DNA of 64,000 nt from Methylobacterium soli (GCF_008806385.1 NZ_VZZK01000026.1:1-64000), one strand, 5' to 3'; positions 25,004-34,149 are shown, counted from the first letter of the stretch. The notes: generated from the sequence alone by a model not told the origin. Numbers and translations are program-made.

Positions 25004-25741
25004 TCACGCCCGGGCGGCGGGCGCCCAGATCACGACGGGCAGGCCGTGGCCGTCCCACTCCGGCGGATCGGGGAGCGGCACGGCGCGTCCGAGCAGGATG
25101 TCGCGGGCGACGACGAGGCCCGCCAGCGCATCGAGATGGTCGTCGGCCCCCGCGCCGCGCGGGCGGGCCAGGACCAGGGCCTCCGGCAGGCCGGCCGCGA
25201 GAAGCAGCGCCCGCCGCTCCGCGAGGCCCCGCGCGCGCTCCGGCCCCTTCTTCCGCGCCAGCGGGGCGCCGCCGTTGAGGCCCCGGAAGGCGATCTCGGG
25301 ATGCACCTCGTGAAGGCGGGCCGCGAGCGCCGGCCGGGCGCGCAGCAGCGTGTCCACGGCGCGCACGGAGCCCAGGATGTTCCAGCACTGGATCGAGGGC
25401 GCGAAGGGCGGGTCGCTGTTCTCCCGGCACAGGCGCTTGGCCTGCGCATAATCCGGCGCGTAGACGGCCGCGCGCGGCGGCACCGGGAAGACGCTGGCGC
25501 GCCCCGACGCGCCCAGGACCGCGCGGGCGGCCCGGTCGGCGCCGCGCCCGCCGCCGCTCACCCGGTCGGGCAGGCCGATCGGCACGTCGATGCCGACGCA
25601 GAGCGGCGCCTCCGGCCCGTCGAGGCAGGCGGCCACGTCCGCGAACAGCCCGGTGCGGAAGCGGCCCGGATCGTCGAGGTCCAGGAGGGCGCCCGCCCAG
25701 GCGCCGCGGCAGCCGTCGAGCCCCGCGATCCAGCGCGCCAT
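25004..25741 (-). CDS. DUF429 family protein
   Basis: A 245-residue protein of the DUF429 family, which has an RNase H-like fold by family knowledge. Landmarks are IAGLDGCRGAWAGALLD, the early Asp of GIDVPIGLPD, the VFPVPPRAAV segment, SIQCWNILGSVRAVD, the HEVHPEIAFRGLNGG motif and the late GADDHLDALAGLVVA with its acidic pair. The acidic positions could bind a metal. The function is undefined. The ATG at 25741 directly begins the conserved MARWIAGLDG. Confidence 0.85.
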   Translation of the reverse strand: MARWIAGLDGCRGAWAGALLDLDDPGRFRTGLFADVAACLDGPEAPLCVGIDVPIGLPDRVSGGGRGADRAARAVLGASGRASVFPVPPRAAVYAPDYAQAKRLCRENSDPPFAPSIQCWNILGSVRAVDTLLRARPALAARLHEVHPEIAFRGLNGGAPLARKKGPERARGLAERRALLLAAGLPEALVLARPRGAGADDHLDALAGLVVARDILLGRAVPLPDPPEWDGHGLPVVIWAPAARA

Positions 25742-25770
25742 CCCGTCCCCGCCGCCTCCGATGTTCGCCC

Positions 25771-25821
25771 GCGATCCGCCCTGCGATTCCGGCCCGCGAT
25801 TCCGACCTGCGATTCTGGCCC
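25771..25821. repeat. 12-13 bp tandem repeat, four copies
   Basis: GCGATTCCGGCC-like units start at 25771, 25783, 25796 and 25809, between the divergent DUF429 and CitE-like genes. The region must hold both promoters. Confidence 0.6.
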
Positions 25822-25950
25822 CGTCCTTGTCTCGCTGGTGCCGGGACGGTATCGGCGTTTGCGCCGGCCGGCTATGCGGCACCCGAGTTTTCCCGGGCAC
25901 CCGGGTTTCCGGGCCCGGCAATCACCCGGCACGAGGAGGGGTCTTTCCAC

Positions 25951-26838
25951 ATGACCGAGATTCGCCCCCGTCGCAGCGTCCTCTCGATGCCGGGCTCGAA
26001 CCCGCGCGTGCTGGAGAAGGCGCAGGGCCTGCCCGCCGACGTCGTGATGATCGACCTCGAGGACGCGGTGGCGCCCGAGGCCAAGGCAACGGCCCGCGAG
26101 GCCGTCGTGGCCGCCGTGCAGGCGGGGGCGTTCGGGCGCCGCGAGGTGGTGGTGCGGGTCAACGCCCTCGACACGCCCTGGGGGGAGGCGGACCTCGCCG
26201 CCGTCGCGGCCGCCGCGCCCGACGCCATCCTGGTGCCGAAGGTGCACGGGCCGGATGCCCTGGTGACGGTGGGCGCGCGCCTGCGCCGGCTCGGGGCTTC
26301 GGCCCGCACCCGCGTCTGGGCGATGATCGAGCATCCCCTGGCCATCCTGGAGATCGGCGCCATCGCGAGCGCGGCGCGGGACGTCGACACCCGCCTGTCC
26401 TGCCTCGTTCTCGGCCCCAACGACCTCGCCAAGGCGAGCCGCGTGCGCCTCGGCGTGCCGGGCCGCCCGGCCCTGATGCCCTGGCTGATGAGCGCGGTCG
26501 CGGCCGCCCGCGCCTACGAGATCGACATCATCGACGGCATCTACAACGCCTTCCGGGACGAAGCGGGCTTCCGGGCCGAGTGCGCGCAGGGCCGCGATTG
26601 CGGCTTCGACGGCAAGATGCTGATCCATCCGAGCCAGATCCCGGAGGCCAACGCGGCCTTCGGCCCGACCGAGGCCGAGATCGCCGAGGCCCGCGGGATC
26701 ATCGCGGCCTTCGCGGCGCCCGAGAACCAGGGCCGCGGCGCGATCGCGTTCGAGGGCCGCATGGTCGAGCGGCTCCATGCCGAGGAGGCGCGCCGCGTCC
26801 TCGGCATGGCGGACGCCATCCTCGCGCGCCACGCATGA
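25951..26838 (+). CDS. CitE-like CoA-ester lyase/thioesterase
   Basis: A 295-residue HpcH/HpaI-aldolase-superfamily protein of the CitE type. Visible landmarks are RRSVLSMPGSNPRVLEKA, DVVMIDLEDAVAPEAK with metal-binding Asp/Glu, VVRVNALDTPWG, AILVPKVHGPDAL, TRVWAMIEHPLAI with its Glu, LVLGPNDLAKASR and GKMLIHPSQI. The family includes citrate lyase beta subunits, malyl-CoA lyases and malyl-CoA thioesterases. In Methylobacterium-type bacteria such enzymes act in glyoxylate/malyl-CoA metabolism; which reaction applies here is not decided by sequence. The stop overlaps the dut start (ATGA). Confidence 0.85.
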   Translation: MTEIRPRRSVLSMPGSNPRVLEKAQGLPADVVMIDLEDAVAPEAKATAREAVVAAVQAGAFGRREVVVRVNALDTPWGEADLAAVAAAAPDAILVPKVHGPDALVTVGARLRRLGASARTRVWAMIEHPLAILEIGAIASAARDVDTRLSCLVLGPNDLAKASRVRLGVPGRPALMPWLMSAVAAARAYEIDIIDGIYNAFRDEAGFRAECAQGRDCGFDGKMLIHPSQIPEANAAFGPTEAEIAEARGIIAAFAAPENQGRGAIAFEGRMVERLHAEEARRVLGMADAILARHA

Positions 26839-27386
26839 GCGCCGCGCCCCTCGACGTCGCCGTCCGGCTCCTCGACGACCGCCTGCCGGGCTGGGGCTTC
26901 CCGCGCTGGGGCTCGGCGGCCGCGGCCGGCCTCGACCTGCATGCCTGCCTGGACGCCCCCCTGGACCTGGCGCCGCAGGGGCCCCCGGCCCTGATCCCGG
27001 CCGGCCTGGCGGTGCTGATCGGCGACCCGGATTGGTGCGGCTTCGTCTTCGCCCGCTCCGGCCTCGGCCACCGGGAGGGGCTGGTTCTGGGCAACGGCAC
27101 CGGCGTGATCGACGCCGATTACGAGGGGCCGCTCCTGATCTCGGCCTGGAACCGAAACCCGGCCCCCGGACCCGCCATCACGATCGCGCCCGGCGACCGG
27201 ATCGCCCAGCTCGTCTTCACCCGGGTGACCCGGCCGCGCCTGCGGATCGTGGAGGCGGCGGGCCAAATGTCCCGCGAAGGCGAAGAATCCCGCGAAGGCG
27301 AAGAATCCCGCGACGGCCAACCATCCCGCGAAGGCGCCCGCTCCGGCAGAGGCCAGGGCGGCTTCGGGTCGAGCGGGCGGCGTTGA
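26835..27386 (+). CDS. dut: dUTP diphosphatase with a repeat insertion before motif V
   Basis: A 183-residue trimeric-type dUTPase that destroys dUTP to keep uracil out of DNA. Motif I is AAAAGLDLHA (28-37), motif II ARSGLGHREG (73-82), motif III GNGTGVIDADYEG (87-99, with the catalytic Asp and Tyr), motif IV PGDRIAQLV (119-127), and motif V GRGQGGFGSSG (171-181), which folds over a neighbouring subunit's active site. Between motifs IV and V an extra charged stretch (MSREGEESREGEESRDGQPS) arises from four 18-base tandem repeats at 27270-27341. It overlaps the CitE-like gene by four bases. The usual length is about 150-155 residues, so the insertion is real. Confidence 0.9.
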   Translation: MSAAPLDVAVRLLDDRLPGWGFPRWGSAAAAGLDLHACLDAPLDLAPQGPPALIPAGLAVLIGDPDWCGFVFARSGLGHREGLVLGNGTGVIDADYEGPLLISAWNRNPAPGPAITIAPGDRIAQLVFTRVTRPRLRIVEAAGQMSREGEESREGEESRDGQPSREGARSGRGQGGFGSSGRR

Positions 27387-27452
27387 GCATCCGGTCGCGG
27401 GCGGGGGCGGACCGGCGCGCATTCCGCCGCCGAACCGCGTAGCATTCCGCCC

Positions 27453-27926
27453 ATGCGCCCCGTTCCCCCGTCCCCGCCGGCCATTCCCGTTCCCGCCGGG
27501 CGGCTGCGCCTCGCCGCCGCGGCCGTGGTGGACATCGCGCTCCATGCGCGGCCCCAGCCCGTGAACGCCCGGATGCTCGCCGACCGCCACGGCCTGCCGC
27601 CGCGTCATCTTGAGACAGTGCTGCAGGCCCTCGTCCGGCACGGCCTGCTCAAGGGCGTGCGCGGCCCCCGCGGCGGCTACGAGCTCGCCCGCGAGCGCCG
27701 CCGCATCAGCCTCGGCGACATCGCCCGCGCGGCGGCCGGGGAGGAGGGGCCGGCTGACGGCGCGCCCTCAGTGCTGATCGCCACCCTGGTGGAGCCCACG
27801 ATCCAGGCGGCGCACGCGGCCTTCCTGGCCGCCCTCGACGCCGTCACGATCGAGGAGCTGTGCCGCCGGGCCGAGAGCCTGCAGGCGGTCCGGCCCGAGC
27901 CGCCGCCGCCGCATTTCGACATCTGA
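27453..27926 (+). CDS. Rrf2-family transcriptional regulator
   Basis: A 157-residue Rrf2-type winged-helix protein. The DNA-binding half contains RLRLAAAAVVDIALHARPQPV, ARMLADRHGLPPRHLETVLQALVRHGLLKGVRGPRGGYELARE and ISLGDIARA. The central region lacks the three clustered cysteines that hold an Fe-S cluster in IscR or NsrR, with a single Cys near the end (EELCRRA), so it is probably not an Fe-S sensor. The N-terminus is preceded by a Pro-rich stretch. Its target is unknown; the next gene is 280 bases away. Confidence 0.85.
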   Translation: MRPVPPSPPAIPVPAGRLRLAAAAVVDIALHARPQPVNARMLADRHGLPPRHLETVLQALVRHGLLKGVRGPRGGYELARERRRISLGDIARAAAGEEGPADGAPSVLIATLVEPTIQAAHAAFLAALDAVTIEELCRRAESLQAVRPEPPPPHFDI

Positions 27927-28205
27927 TTCCGGTCCCGGCCGATCCGTCCGGGGCCCGGGCCCGCCGCGCCGCGGGGCACTGACGCGCGGCCAAGATGCTG
28001 CGCCCTCAAGCGATTCCTCGGATGACCGGACCCGGTGGGAGCGCGCCGGCCCCGGGCATCTCTGGCTCAAATCGTCCAATGTCCCGAGCGATTCCGCAAA
28101 TTTAGCTCGTTTCGGTGCGGCTCGGAGCCGTGTCGGAAAGGCGTGATTTCAACCTCGCTTAACGCGTGCTCAGCATACTTCACCCTGAAGCAAGAGTTGG
28201 ATCGC

Positions 28206-29381
28206 ATGGGCGCAGATCTCGAATTCTCCGAGCGAGCGGATCACGGCCGGGATCTTGGCCAGGATTCCGGCCAGGATTCCGGCCAGGAACACGGCCAGGA
28301 TCTCGGCCAGGATCTCGGGCCGCGTGACGCGGCCGGCGCGTGCGAGCCCGAGCCGGCCCTGATCGCGGTCCTGGCCGCCTCGGCGCCGCCGCAGCTGCTG
28401 CCCGCCCTGCGGGCCCTCGGCCACGAGATCCAGCTCTTCGGCCCCGAGGAGATCGGGGAACTCGCGGGCTGGCCGGTGGCGCTCATGGTGGTGGACCAGG
28501 ACAGCCTCGGCGGGCCGGAGATCGTCCGGACCCTGCGCCGCCTCGACGGGCATGCCCGCACGCCGATCCTCCTCGTCGCCTCGGGCGAGGCCGGCGCGAT
28601 CCGCCGCGCCGCCGCCGCCCTCGCGGTGACGGAGGTGCTGGTCCGGCCCCTCGACCCCATCGAGCTGCAGATGCGCGTGCGCGCCCTGGTCGAGCTGTCG
28701 CTCGCCCGGCGCGAGGCCGAGCGGGCGACCCGGACCATGTCCCGCCACGTGGCGGGCGTGGTGGCCGAATCGGAGGCGCGCGAGCGCGAGATCATCCAGC
28801 GCCTGATGCTCGCGGCCGAGTTCCGCGACGACGATGCGGGCGACCACCTCACCCGGGTGGCGGGCTGCACCATCGCGATCGCGGAGGGGCTCGGCCTCTC
28901 CGAGCGCGAGGCCAACGACATCGCGCTGGCCTCGACCATGCACGATATCGGCAAGATCGGCATTCCGGACAGCATCCTGCTCAAGGCCGGGCCGCTGACC
29001 TCGGAGGAGCGGGCGGAGATGCAGCGCCACGCCGAGCGCGGCCACCGGATGCTGCAGAACAGCCCCTCGCGCCTGCTTCAGCTCGCCTCGGAGATCGCCC
29101 TGACCCATCACGAGCGCTGGGACGGCGCGGGCTACCCGCAGGGGCTGTCGGGCAGCGCGATCCCGCTCTCCGGCCGCATCGTCGCGGTGGCGGACGTGTT
29201 CGACGCGCTGATCTCGGAGCGGGTCTACAAGGCGGCCTGGCCGCTGGAGAAGGCCCGGGCCTACTTGGTCCAGCATCGCGGCAGCCATTTCGACCCAGCC
29301 TGCGTCGACGCCTTCCTGTCCCGCTGGGAGGACATCATCGGGCTGCTGCAGGACCGGCCCGCCACCCCGAAGGCGGCCTGA
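28206..29381 (+). CDS. HD-GYP cyclic-di-GMP phosphodiesterase with receiver-like domain
   Basis: A 391-residue signalling protein. Residues 18-38 are a Gly-Gln-Asp repeat (GQDSGQDSGQEHGQDLGQDLG) from 12-base tandem repeats. A receiver-like domain follows (about 52-165) with Asp 97 (ALMVVDQDS) at the phosphorylation position and Arg-Pro in place of the usual Lys-Pro near its end (EVLVRPLD). The HD-GYP domain has HDIGKIGIPD (HD at 246-247) and HHERWDGAGYPQG (HHE at 301-303, GYP at 309-311), so catalytic residues are intact. Such enzymes hydrolyse cyclic di-GMP. The ATG at 28206 is chosen because the frame upstream is unlike protein. No histidine kinase lies nearby. Confidence 0.87.
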   Translation: MGADLEFSERADHGRDLGQDSGQDSGQEHGQDLGQDLGPRDAAGACEPEPALIAVLAASAPPQLLPALRALGHEIQLFGPEEIGELAGWPVALMVVDQDSLGGPEIVRTLRRLDGHARTPILLVASGEAGAIRRAAAALAVTEVLVRPLDPIELQMRVRALVELSLARREAERATRTMSRHVAGVVAESEAREREIIQRLMLAAEFRDDDAGDHLTRVAGCTIAIAEGLGLSEREANDIALASTMHDIGKIGIPDSILLKAGPLTSEERAEMQRHAERGHRMLQNSPSRLLQLASEIALTHHERWDGAGYPQGLSGSAIPLSGRIVAVADVFDALISERVYKAAWPLEKARAYLVQHRGSHFDPACVDAFLSRWEDIIGLLQDRPATPKAA

Positions 29382-29399
29382 GCGGCGCCTCCGGGCCGG

Positions 29400-31358
29400 T
29401 CACTCGGCAGCCTGGGATTCCTCAGACTTCGATCCCTCAGCCTCGGACGTCTCGCCCCGCGCCTCGGATTGCCCGACGGCCCCGAAGGTCGCGATGCAGC
29501 GCTCCAGGCGGATCGCCGCGTTGATCAGCGCCATGTGGGTGAAGCCCTGGGGCGTGTTGCCGAGCTGCTCGCCCGTCCTCGGGTCGATCTCCTCGGCGAA
29601 CAGCCCGAGATCGTTGCCCCGCGTGATCAGGCGCTCGAAGATCGCGGTCGCCTCGCCCGTATGGCCCGCGAGCGCGAGGCAGCCGACCCGCCAGAAGGCG
29701 CAGGGCGTGAAGGTGCCCTCCTGGCCCTCCAGCCCGTCCTCCATCCGGTAGCGGTAGAGCAGGTCGCCCGCGCCGAGCTCCCGCTCGATGGCGCGCAGCG
29801 TCGCGAGCATGCGCGGATCCTGCGGGTCGATCGCCCCAAACAGAACCACCCGCAGCACCGCCGCGTCGAGGTCGTCGCTCTCGTAGGTGCCCGCGAAGGC
29901 CTGCTTCCCGGGATTCCAGGCCCGCTCCAGATACTCGGCGCGGATCTCGCCGGCGGCCTTCTCCCAGGCGGCGATCCGCTCGGGCGCCACGCCCCCGATC
30001 TTGCGGGCGATGCGGGCGGCATTGTCGAGGGCGACCCAGAGCATCGCCTTGGTGTGGGTCTGCTGGCGCCGCTCGGTCCGGAACTCCCAGATGCCGTGGT
30101 CGGGCGCGTCGCGGCAGGCGATGGCGCGGGCGGTCAGGTTCTCCAGCACCTCGGGCAGGCGGTCGTTGACCTTCTCGGGCGGATCGTAATCCACCGCCTC
30201 GAGGAAGGCGCAGAGGGCCCGGAGCAGCTCGCCGTAGATGTCGTGCTGGTCCTGGTTGGCGGCGGCGTTGCCGATCAGGACGGGCCCGACCCTGCGCCAG
30301 CCCGAGAGGTGCGTCAGCGCCTCCTCCTCGGGCATCGCCCCCGTGATGGCGTAGAGCAGGCGGGTGTCGCGGCCGAAGCTGCCATCGGCCTCCCGCAGGA
30401 AGCGCAGGAACTCGGAGGCTTCGCGCACGTAGCCGAGCATCACGAAGGCCGTCACCGTGAAGCTCGCATCCCGCATCCAGGTGAATCGGTAATCGTAGTT
30501 GCGGTTGCCCGGCACCGCCTCGGGCAGGCCCGCGCTGGCGGCGGCCACGATCGCGCCGCTCGGCGCGTAGGTGAGGAGCTTGAGGCAGAGGGCCGAGCGC
30601 AGGACCGCCTCGCGGTAGGGGCCGTCATAGGTGCAGCGGGCGCTCCAGCGCTCCCAATAGGCCGCCGTGCGCTCCAGGCAGCCTTGCGCGCCGGACAAAT
30701 CCTCGATCGCGGCGGCCTGCCCGTCCTCCCCATGGGTGAGGATCAGGTAGGCGGTCTCGCCCGCCTGCAGGGTGAAGGCGGTCTCCGCCGCGTCGCCCTC
30801 GAGCCGCGGCGGGTGCGAGGCGCTGACCCGCAGGCGCTGGTCGCCGGCCTCGAACAGGACCGTGCCGCCCTGGATCACCGGCGTGCAGGGGCGGCGGGCG
30901 TAGTCGAAGGTCGGGCGGGTGCGAAATCGCCCCGCCACGCTGCCCGCCTCGCAGGTGACGAGGCGGATCAGCCGGCTCTCGCCCTCGCTGTCCGGCCCCT
31001 CCGCGGGCTCGGCTGCCGGCGGGTTCACCGGCATCAGGTCGGTGAGGCGGGCCCGCCCCGTGCGGGTGGTGACGGTCGTCTCCAGGATGTTGGTGCCCGG
31101 CCTATAGCGCCGCTCGGAGCCCGTCGGGTTCTCCCAGGCGAGGCTGCAGGCGCCCCCGCGCACCGTGTCGAGGAGGCGCAGGAACAGGGCCGGCGAATCG
31201 TGGCGCGGCCAGCACAGCCAGTCGATCGAGCCGTCCCGGGCGATCAGGGCATTGGCGTGGGTGTCGCCGATGATGGCGTAGTCGCTGATGGGCTTGGACA
31301 AGACGGCTCGCTGGGCGGCTGGCGCGGGGGAGGGCGGGTCTTGCGCCGGGATCGCCAC
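29400..31358 (-). CDS. GH15 glucoamylase/trehalase-like hydrolase
   Basis: A glycoside hydrolase family 15 protein of about 650 residues. An N-terminal beta domain begins KPISDYAIIGDTHANALIARDGSIDWLC and is followed by an (alpha/alpha)6 barrel with YDYRFTWMRDASFTV, DHGIWEFRTERRQQTHTKAM (likely general acid Glu), and LGLFAEEIDPRTGEQLGNTPQGFTH (second catalytic Glu). Relatives hydrolyse glucans, trehalose or maltooligosaccharides in the cytoplasm. The start is uncertain: GTG at 31358 or TTG at 31301 fit best, while the ATGs further upstream give Cys/Arg-rich sequence unlike the family. The last residues (SEARGETSEAEGSKSEES) are repetitive and probably disordered. Confidence 0.82.
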   Translation of the reverse strand: MAIPAQDPPSPAPAAQRAVLSKPISDYAIIGDTHANALIARDGSIDWLCWPRHDSPALFLRLLDTVRGGACSLAWENPTGSERRYRPGTNILETTVTTRTGRARLTDLMPVNPPAAEPAEGPDSEGESRLIRLVTCEAGSVAGRFRTRPTFDYARRPCTPVIQGGTVLFEAGDQRLRVSASHPPRLEGDAAETAFTLQAGETAYLILTHGEDGQAAAIEDLSGAQGCLERTAAYWERWSARCTYDGPYREAVLRSALCLKLLTYAPSGAIVAAASAGLPEAVPGNRNYDYRFTWMRDASFTVTAFVMLGYVREASEFLRFLREADGSFGRDTRLLYAITGAMPEEEALTHLSGWRRVGPVLIGNAAANQDQHDIYGELLRALCAFLEAVDYDPPEKVNDRLPEVLENLTARAIACRDAPDHGIWEFRTERRQQTHTKAMLWVALDNAARIARKIGGVAPERIAAWEKAAGEIRAEYLERAWNPGKQAFAGTYESDDLDAAVLRVVLFGAIDPQDPRMLATLRAIERELGAGDLLYRYRMEDGLEGQEGTFTPCAFWRVGCLALAGHTGEATAIFERLITRGNDLGLFAEEIDPRTGEQLGNTPQGFTHMALINAAIRLERCIATFGAVGQSEARGETSEAEGSKSEESQAAE

Positions 31359-31705
31359 GAGGTAGCGCCAGCGGGTTTGGGATCGATGCGCCTCGACAAT
31401 CTGCCACACGGAGCCGTCGGCCGCCCCGCGAGCCGGGCGGGCGCTCTGGCGCGTGCATGGGCAGGTTCCGCCCTCAGAGATGCATCGGCGCCACACAAAG
31501 CGGCAGGTTGATTGCATGCTAGGCAGGCAAGACCCGATCACGGCCCTGGTTATCACGGGTCTATGATCCCACTGACCGAGGAAACCTGATCGACGCGTGC
31601 CGCCCGGCCCCGGATCTGCACGCGAGATCAGCAAAGACTGCCCAATAAGACGGCACAATGCCGACCGGAACCGCACGTCGCGCCCGCCCCGAAAGGCTTT
31701 TCCGC
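31359..31705. other. Divergent intergenic region between GH15 and amtB
   Basis: About 350 bases between the GH15 gene and amtB, which point apart. It should hold both promoters. I see no clear NtrC-type enhancer pair or sigma-54 site, and no gene. Part of it may code if the GH15 start lies further upstream. Confidence 0.4.
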
Positions 31706-33001
31706 ATGTTGTCCCTTCTCCGACGCGGGCTTCCCGGCCTCGCGCTGCTCCTCCTGTCGGCCGATCCGAGCTTCGCGGCCGGCGGCAGCGTCGATAGCGG
31801 GCAGGTGGCCTGGCTCCTCACCGCCTCCGCGCTGGTCCTGTTCATGACGTTGCCCGGCCTCGGGATGTTCTATGGCGGCCTCGTCCAGGCCCGGAACGTC
31901 CTCTCGGTCCTGATGCAGTGCTTCGCGATCTGCTGCATCGCCTCCGTGCTCTGGGCGATCTGCGGCTACAGCCTCGCCTTCGACGGGGACGGGGCCCTGA
32001 TCGGCACCCTCAACAAGGCCTTCCTGGCCCATCTCGACGCGGTGCGGGCGCCGACCCTGCTCCCCGAGAGCGTCTTCGCGCTCTACCAGATGACCTTCGC
32101 GGTGATCACGCCCGCGCTCATCATCGGCGCCTTCCCGGAGCGGGTGGCCTTCCCGTTCGTCGCCCTGTTCTCGGCCCTGTGGCTGATGCTCGTCTACGTG
32201 CCGGCGGCGCACTGGATCTGGGGCGGCGGCTGGCTCGCCGGCCTCGGCACGCTGGATTTCGCGGGCGGCATCGTGGTCCACACCACCGCCGGGATCTCGG
32301 CGCTGGTGCTGGCCGTGATGGTGGGCAAGCGCCGCGGCTTCCCGGCGACGCTCGCCCCGCCCCACAGCCCCGGCATGACCATGGTGGGGGCCGGCATGCT
32401 CTGGGTCGGCTGGTTCGGCTTCAACGGCGGCAGCGCCCTCTCGGCGGACGGCAGCGCCGCCAACGCCATCCTGGCGACCCATCTCTCGGCGGCGGCCGGC
32501 GCCATCGCCTGGACGGCGGCCGAGTGGGTCAAGATCCGCAAGCCCACCTCGATCGGGCTCGTCACCGGCTGCGTCGCGGGGCTCGCCACCATCACGCCGG
32601 CGGCGGGCTTCGTCTCCCCGGCTGCCGCCCTCGCCATCGGCACGACGGGCGGCCTCGTCTGCTTCTTCGTCACGCTCTTCGTGAAGCAGCGGCTCCTGAT
32701 CGACGATTCCCTCGACGTCTTCGCGGTCCACGGCGTCGGCGGCATGCTGGGCTCGATGCTGCTCGCCGTCTTCGCCCTGCCGGAACTCGGCGGCAGCGGA
32801 CTCGGCGCGGGCGGCAGCCTCCTGCGCCAGCTCGGCGTGCAGGCGCTCGCCATCGCGGTGGTGGCCCTGTGGTCGGGCCTCGTCACCTTCGGGCTCACCC
32901 GCATGCTCGGCGCCGTCACCCCGCTGCGGGTCGACGCGGAGGCGGAATACGAGGGCCTCGACCTCGCGAGCCACGGCGAGCGGGCCTACGAGTACACCTG
33001 A
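31706..33001 (+). CDS. amtB: Ammonium transporter
   Basis: A 431-residue Amt-family channel. A signal-like start (LLRRGLPGLALLLLS) precedes about eleven membrane helices. The twin pore histidines are H192 (VVHTTAGIS) and H342 (FAVHGVGGML), and Asp 184 lies in GTLDFAGG. The ATG at 31706 has GAAAGG about 10 bases upstream and starts a proper signal peptide; the ATG at 31658 gives an Arg-rich leader. In most proteobacteria glnK precedes amtB and gates it; no glnK lies on either side here, so regulation must come from a distant PII protein. Confidence 0.93.
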   Translation: MLSLLRRGLPGLALLLLSADPSFAAGGSVDSGQVAWLLTASALVLFMTLPGLGMFYGGLVQARNVLSVLMQCFAICCIASVLWAICGYSLAFDGDGALIGTLNKAFLAHLDAVRAPTLLPESVFALYQMTFAVITPALIIGAFPERVAFPFVALFSALWLMLVYVPAAHWIWGGGWLAGLGTLDFAGGIVVHTTAGISALVLAVMVGKRRGFPATLAPPHSPGMTMVGAGMLWVGWFGFNGGSALSADGSAANAILATHLSAAAGAIAWTAAEWVKIRKPTSIGLVTGCVAGLATITPAAGFVSPAAALAIGTTGGLVCFFVTLFVKQRLLIDDSLDVFAVHGVGGMLGSMLLAVFALPELGGSGLGAGGSLLRQLGVQALAIAVVALWSGLVTFGLTRMLGAVTPLRVDAEAEYEGLDLASHGERAYEYT

Positions 33002-33012
33002 GGCGTCGGAGG

Positions 33013-33056
33013 CCCGCGCCGCCATACGGGCGCCGTGCCCCGGATGGCGGCGCGGG
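33013..33056. terminator. Long hairpin between convergent amtB and fabI
   Basis: CCCGCGCCGCCAT and ATGGCGGCGCGGG form a perfect 13-bp stem with an 18-base loop in the 79-base gap between the converging amtB and fabI stops. No T-run follows, but the symmetry suits a two-way terminator. Confidence 0.5.
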
Positions 33057-33080
33057 TCCCGGGGGCCGCGCGGACCGGCC

Positions 33081-33911
33081 TCAGGCGTCGCCGACGACGC
33101 CCGCCGCGTCCTGGGCCTGGAGCACGTCGGGGCGGGGCATCGAGATGATGTTGAAGCCCGAATCGACGAAATGGATCTCGCCCGTGACCCCGCCCGAGAG
33201 GTCGGAGAGCAGGTAGAGGGCCGAGCCGCCGACATCCTGCATGCTCACCGTGCGCCGCAGCGGCGCGTGCGCCTTCTGATGGTTGAACATCAGGCGGGCA
33301 TCCGCGATGCCGGCACCCGCCAGCGTCCGCATCGGGCCGGCCGAGAGGGCGTTGACCCGGATGCCGTCGGGGCCGAGATCGGCCGCGAGGTAGCGCACCG
33401 AGGCTTCGAGGGCGGCCTTGGCCACCCCCATCACGTTGTAGTTCGGCATCACCCGGGTCGAGCCGCCATAGGTCAGCGTCAGGAGCGAGCCGCCGCTCCT
33501 CATCCGCTTGGCCGCCCGCTGGGCGATCTCCGTGAAGGAGAAGCACGAGATCGTCAGGGTGCGCGAGAAGTTCTCGCGGGTGGTGACGTCGACGTAGCGG
33601 CCCTTGAGCTGCGCCTTGTCGGAGAACCCGATGGCGTGGACCACGAAGTCGAGCTCGCCGCCGAAGCGCGCATCGAGGCCCGCGAAGGTCGCGTCCACCG
33701 AGGCCAGATCCTCGACGTCGCAGGGCAGCACGATGTCCGAGCCGAGCTTGGCGGCGAGCGGCCCGACGCGCCGGCCGAGCGCCTCGCCCTGATAGGTGAA
33801 GGCGAGCTGCGCGCCGTGGTCGTGGAGAGTCTTGGCGATGCCCCAGGCGATCGAGTGGTCGTTGGCCACCCCCATGATCAGGCCACGCTTGCCCGTCATC
33901 AATCCCGTCAT
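33081..33911 (-). CDS. fabI: Enoyl-ACP reductase (NADH)
   Basis: A 276-residue FabI, the last reductive step of each round of fatty-acid elongation and the target of triclosan-like compounds. The cofactor motif GVANDHSIAWGIAKTL is present, and the catalytic Tyr-x6-Lys pair is Y158 and K165 (YNVMGVAK). Other landmarks are VHAIGFSDK and SAGPMRTLAG. The ATG at 33911 starts MTGLMTGKRGLIMG; the upstream extension is not family-like. In related genomes fabA, fabB and fabI form one set; here two small genes and a repeat cluster separate fabI from fabB. Confidence 0.93.
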   Translation of the reverse strand: MTGLMTGKRGLIMGVANDHSIAWGIAKTLHDHGAQLAFTYQGEALGRRVGPLAAKLGSDIVLPCDVEDLASVDATFAGLDARFGGELDFVVHAIGFSDKAQLKGRYVDVTTRENFSRTLTISCFSFTEIAQRAAKRMRSGGSLLTLTYGGSTRVMPNYNVMGVAKAALEASVRYLAADLGPDGIRVNALSAGPMRTLAGAGIADARLMFNHQKAHAPLRRTVSMQDVGGSALYLLSDLSGGVTGEIHFVDSGFNIISMPRPDVLQAQDAAGVVGDA

Positions 33912-34149
33912 GCGGCTCCGCCTCGATTGCTGCCCATCCCCGCATGCAAGCGGGGTCGATGGGGGGCAGAGGCTTAGCGCGGGGGTCGCGCCGATGTCCA
34001 ATCGCGGGCGGCGCTCAGCCCTTGGTGGGTCGCGCGCCCTTGCGCCGTAGCGATTGCCGCTGCGGCGGAGAGGGTTCTAGAGCCGCGCCCGATCGCGTTG
34101 CAACGGGCTGGAAAATCGGCAGCCCCAGTCCGGTTCGGCGCGACGGACC

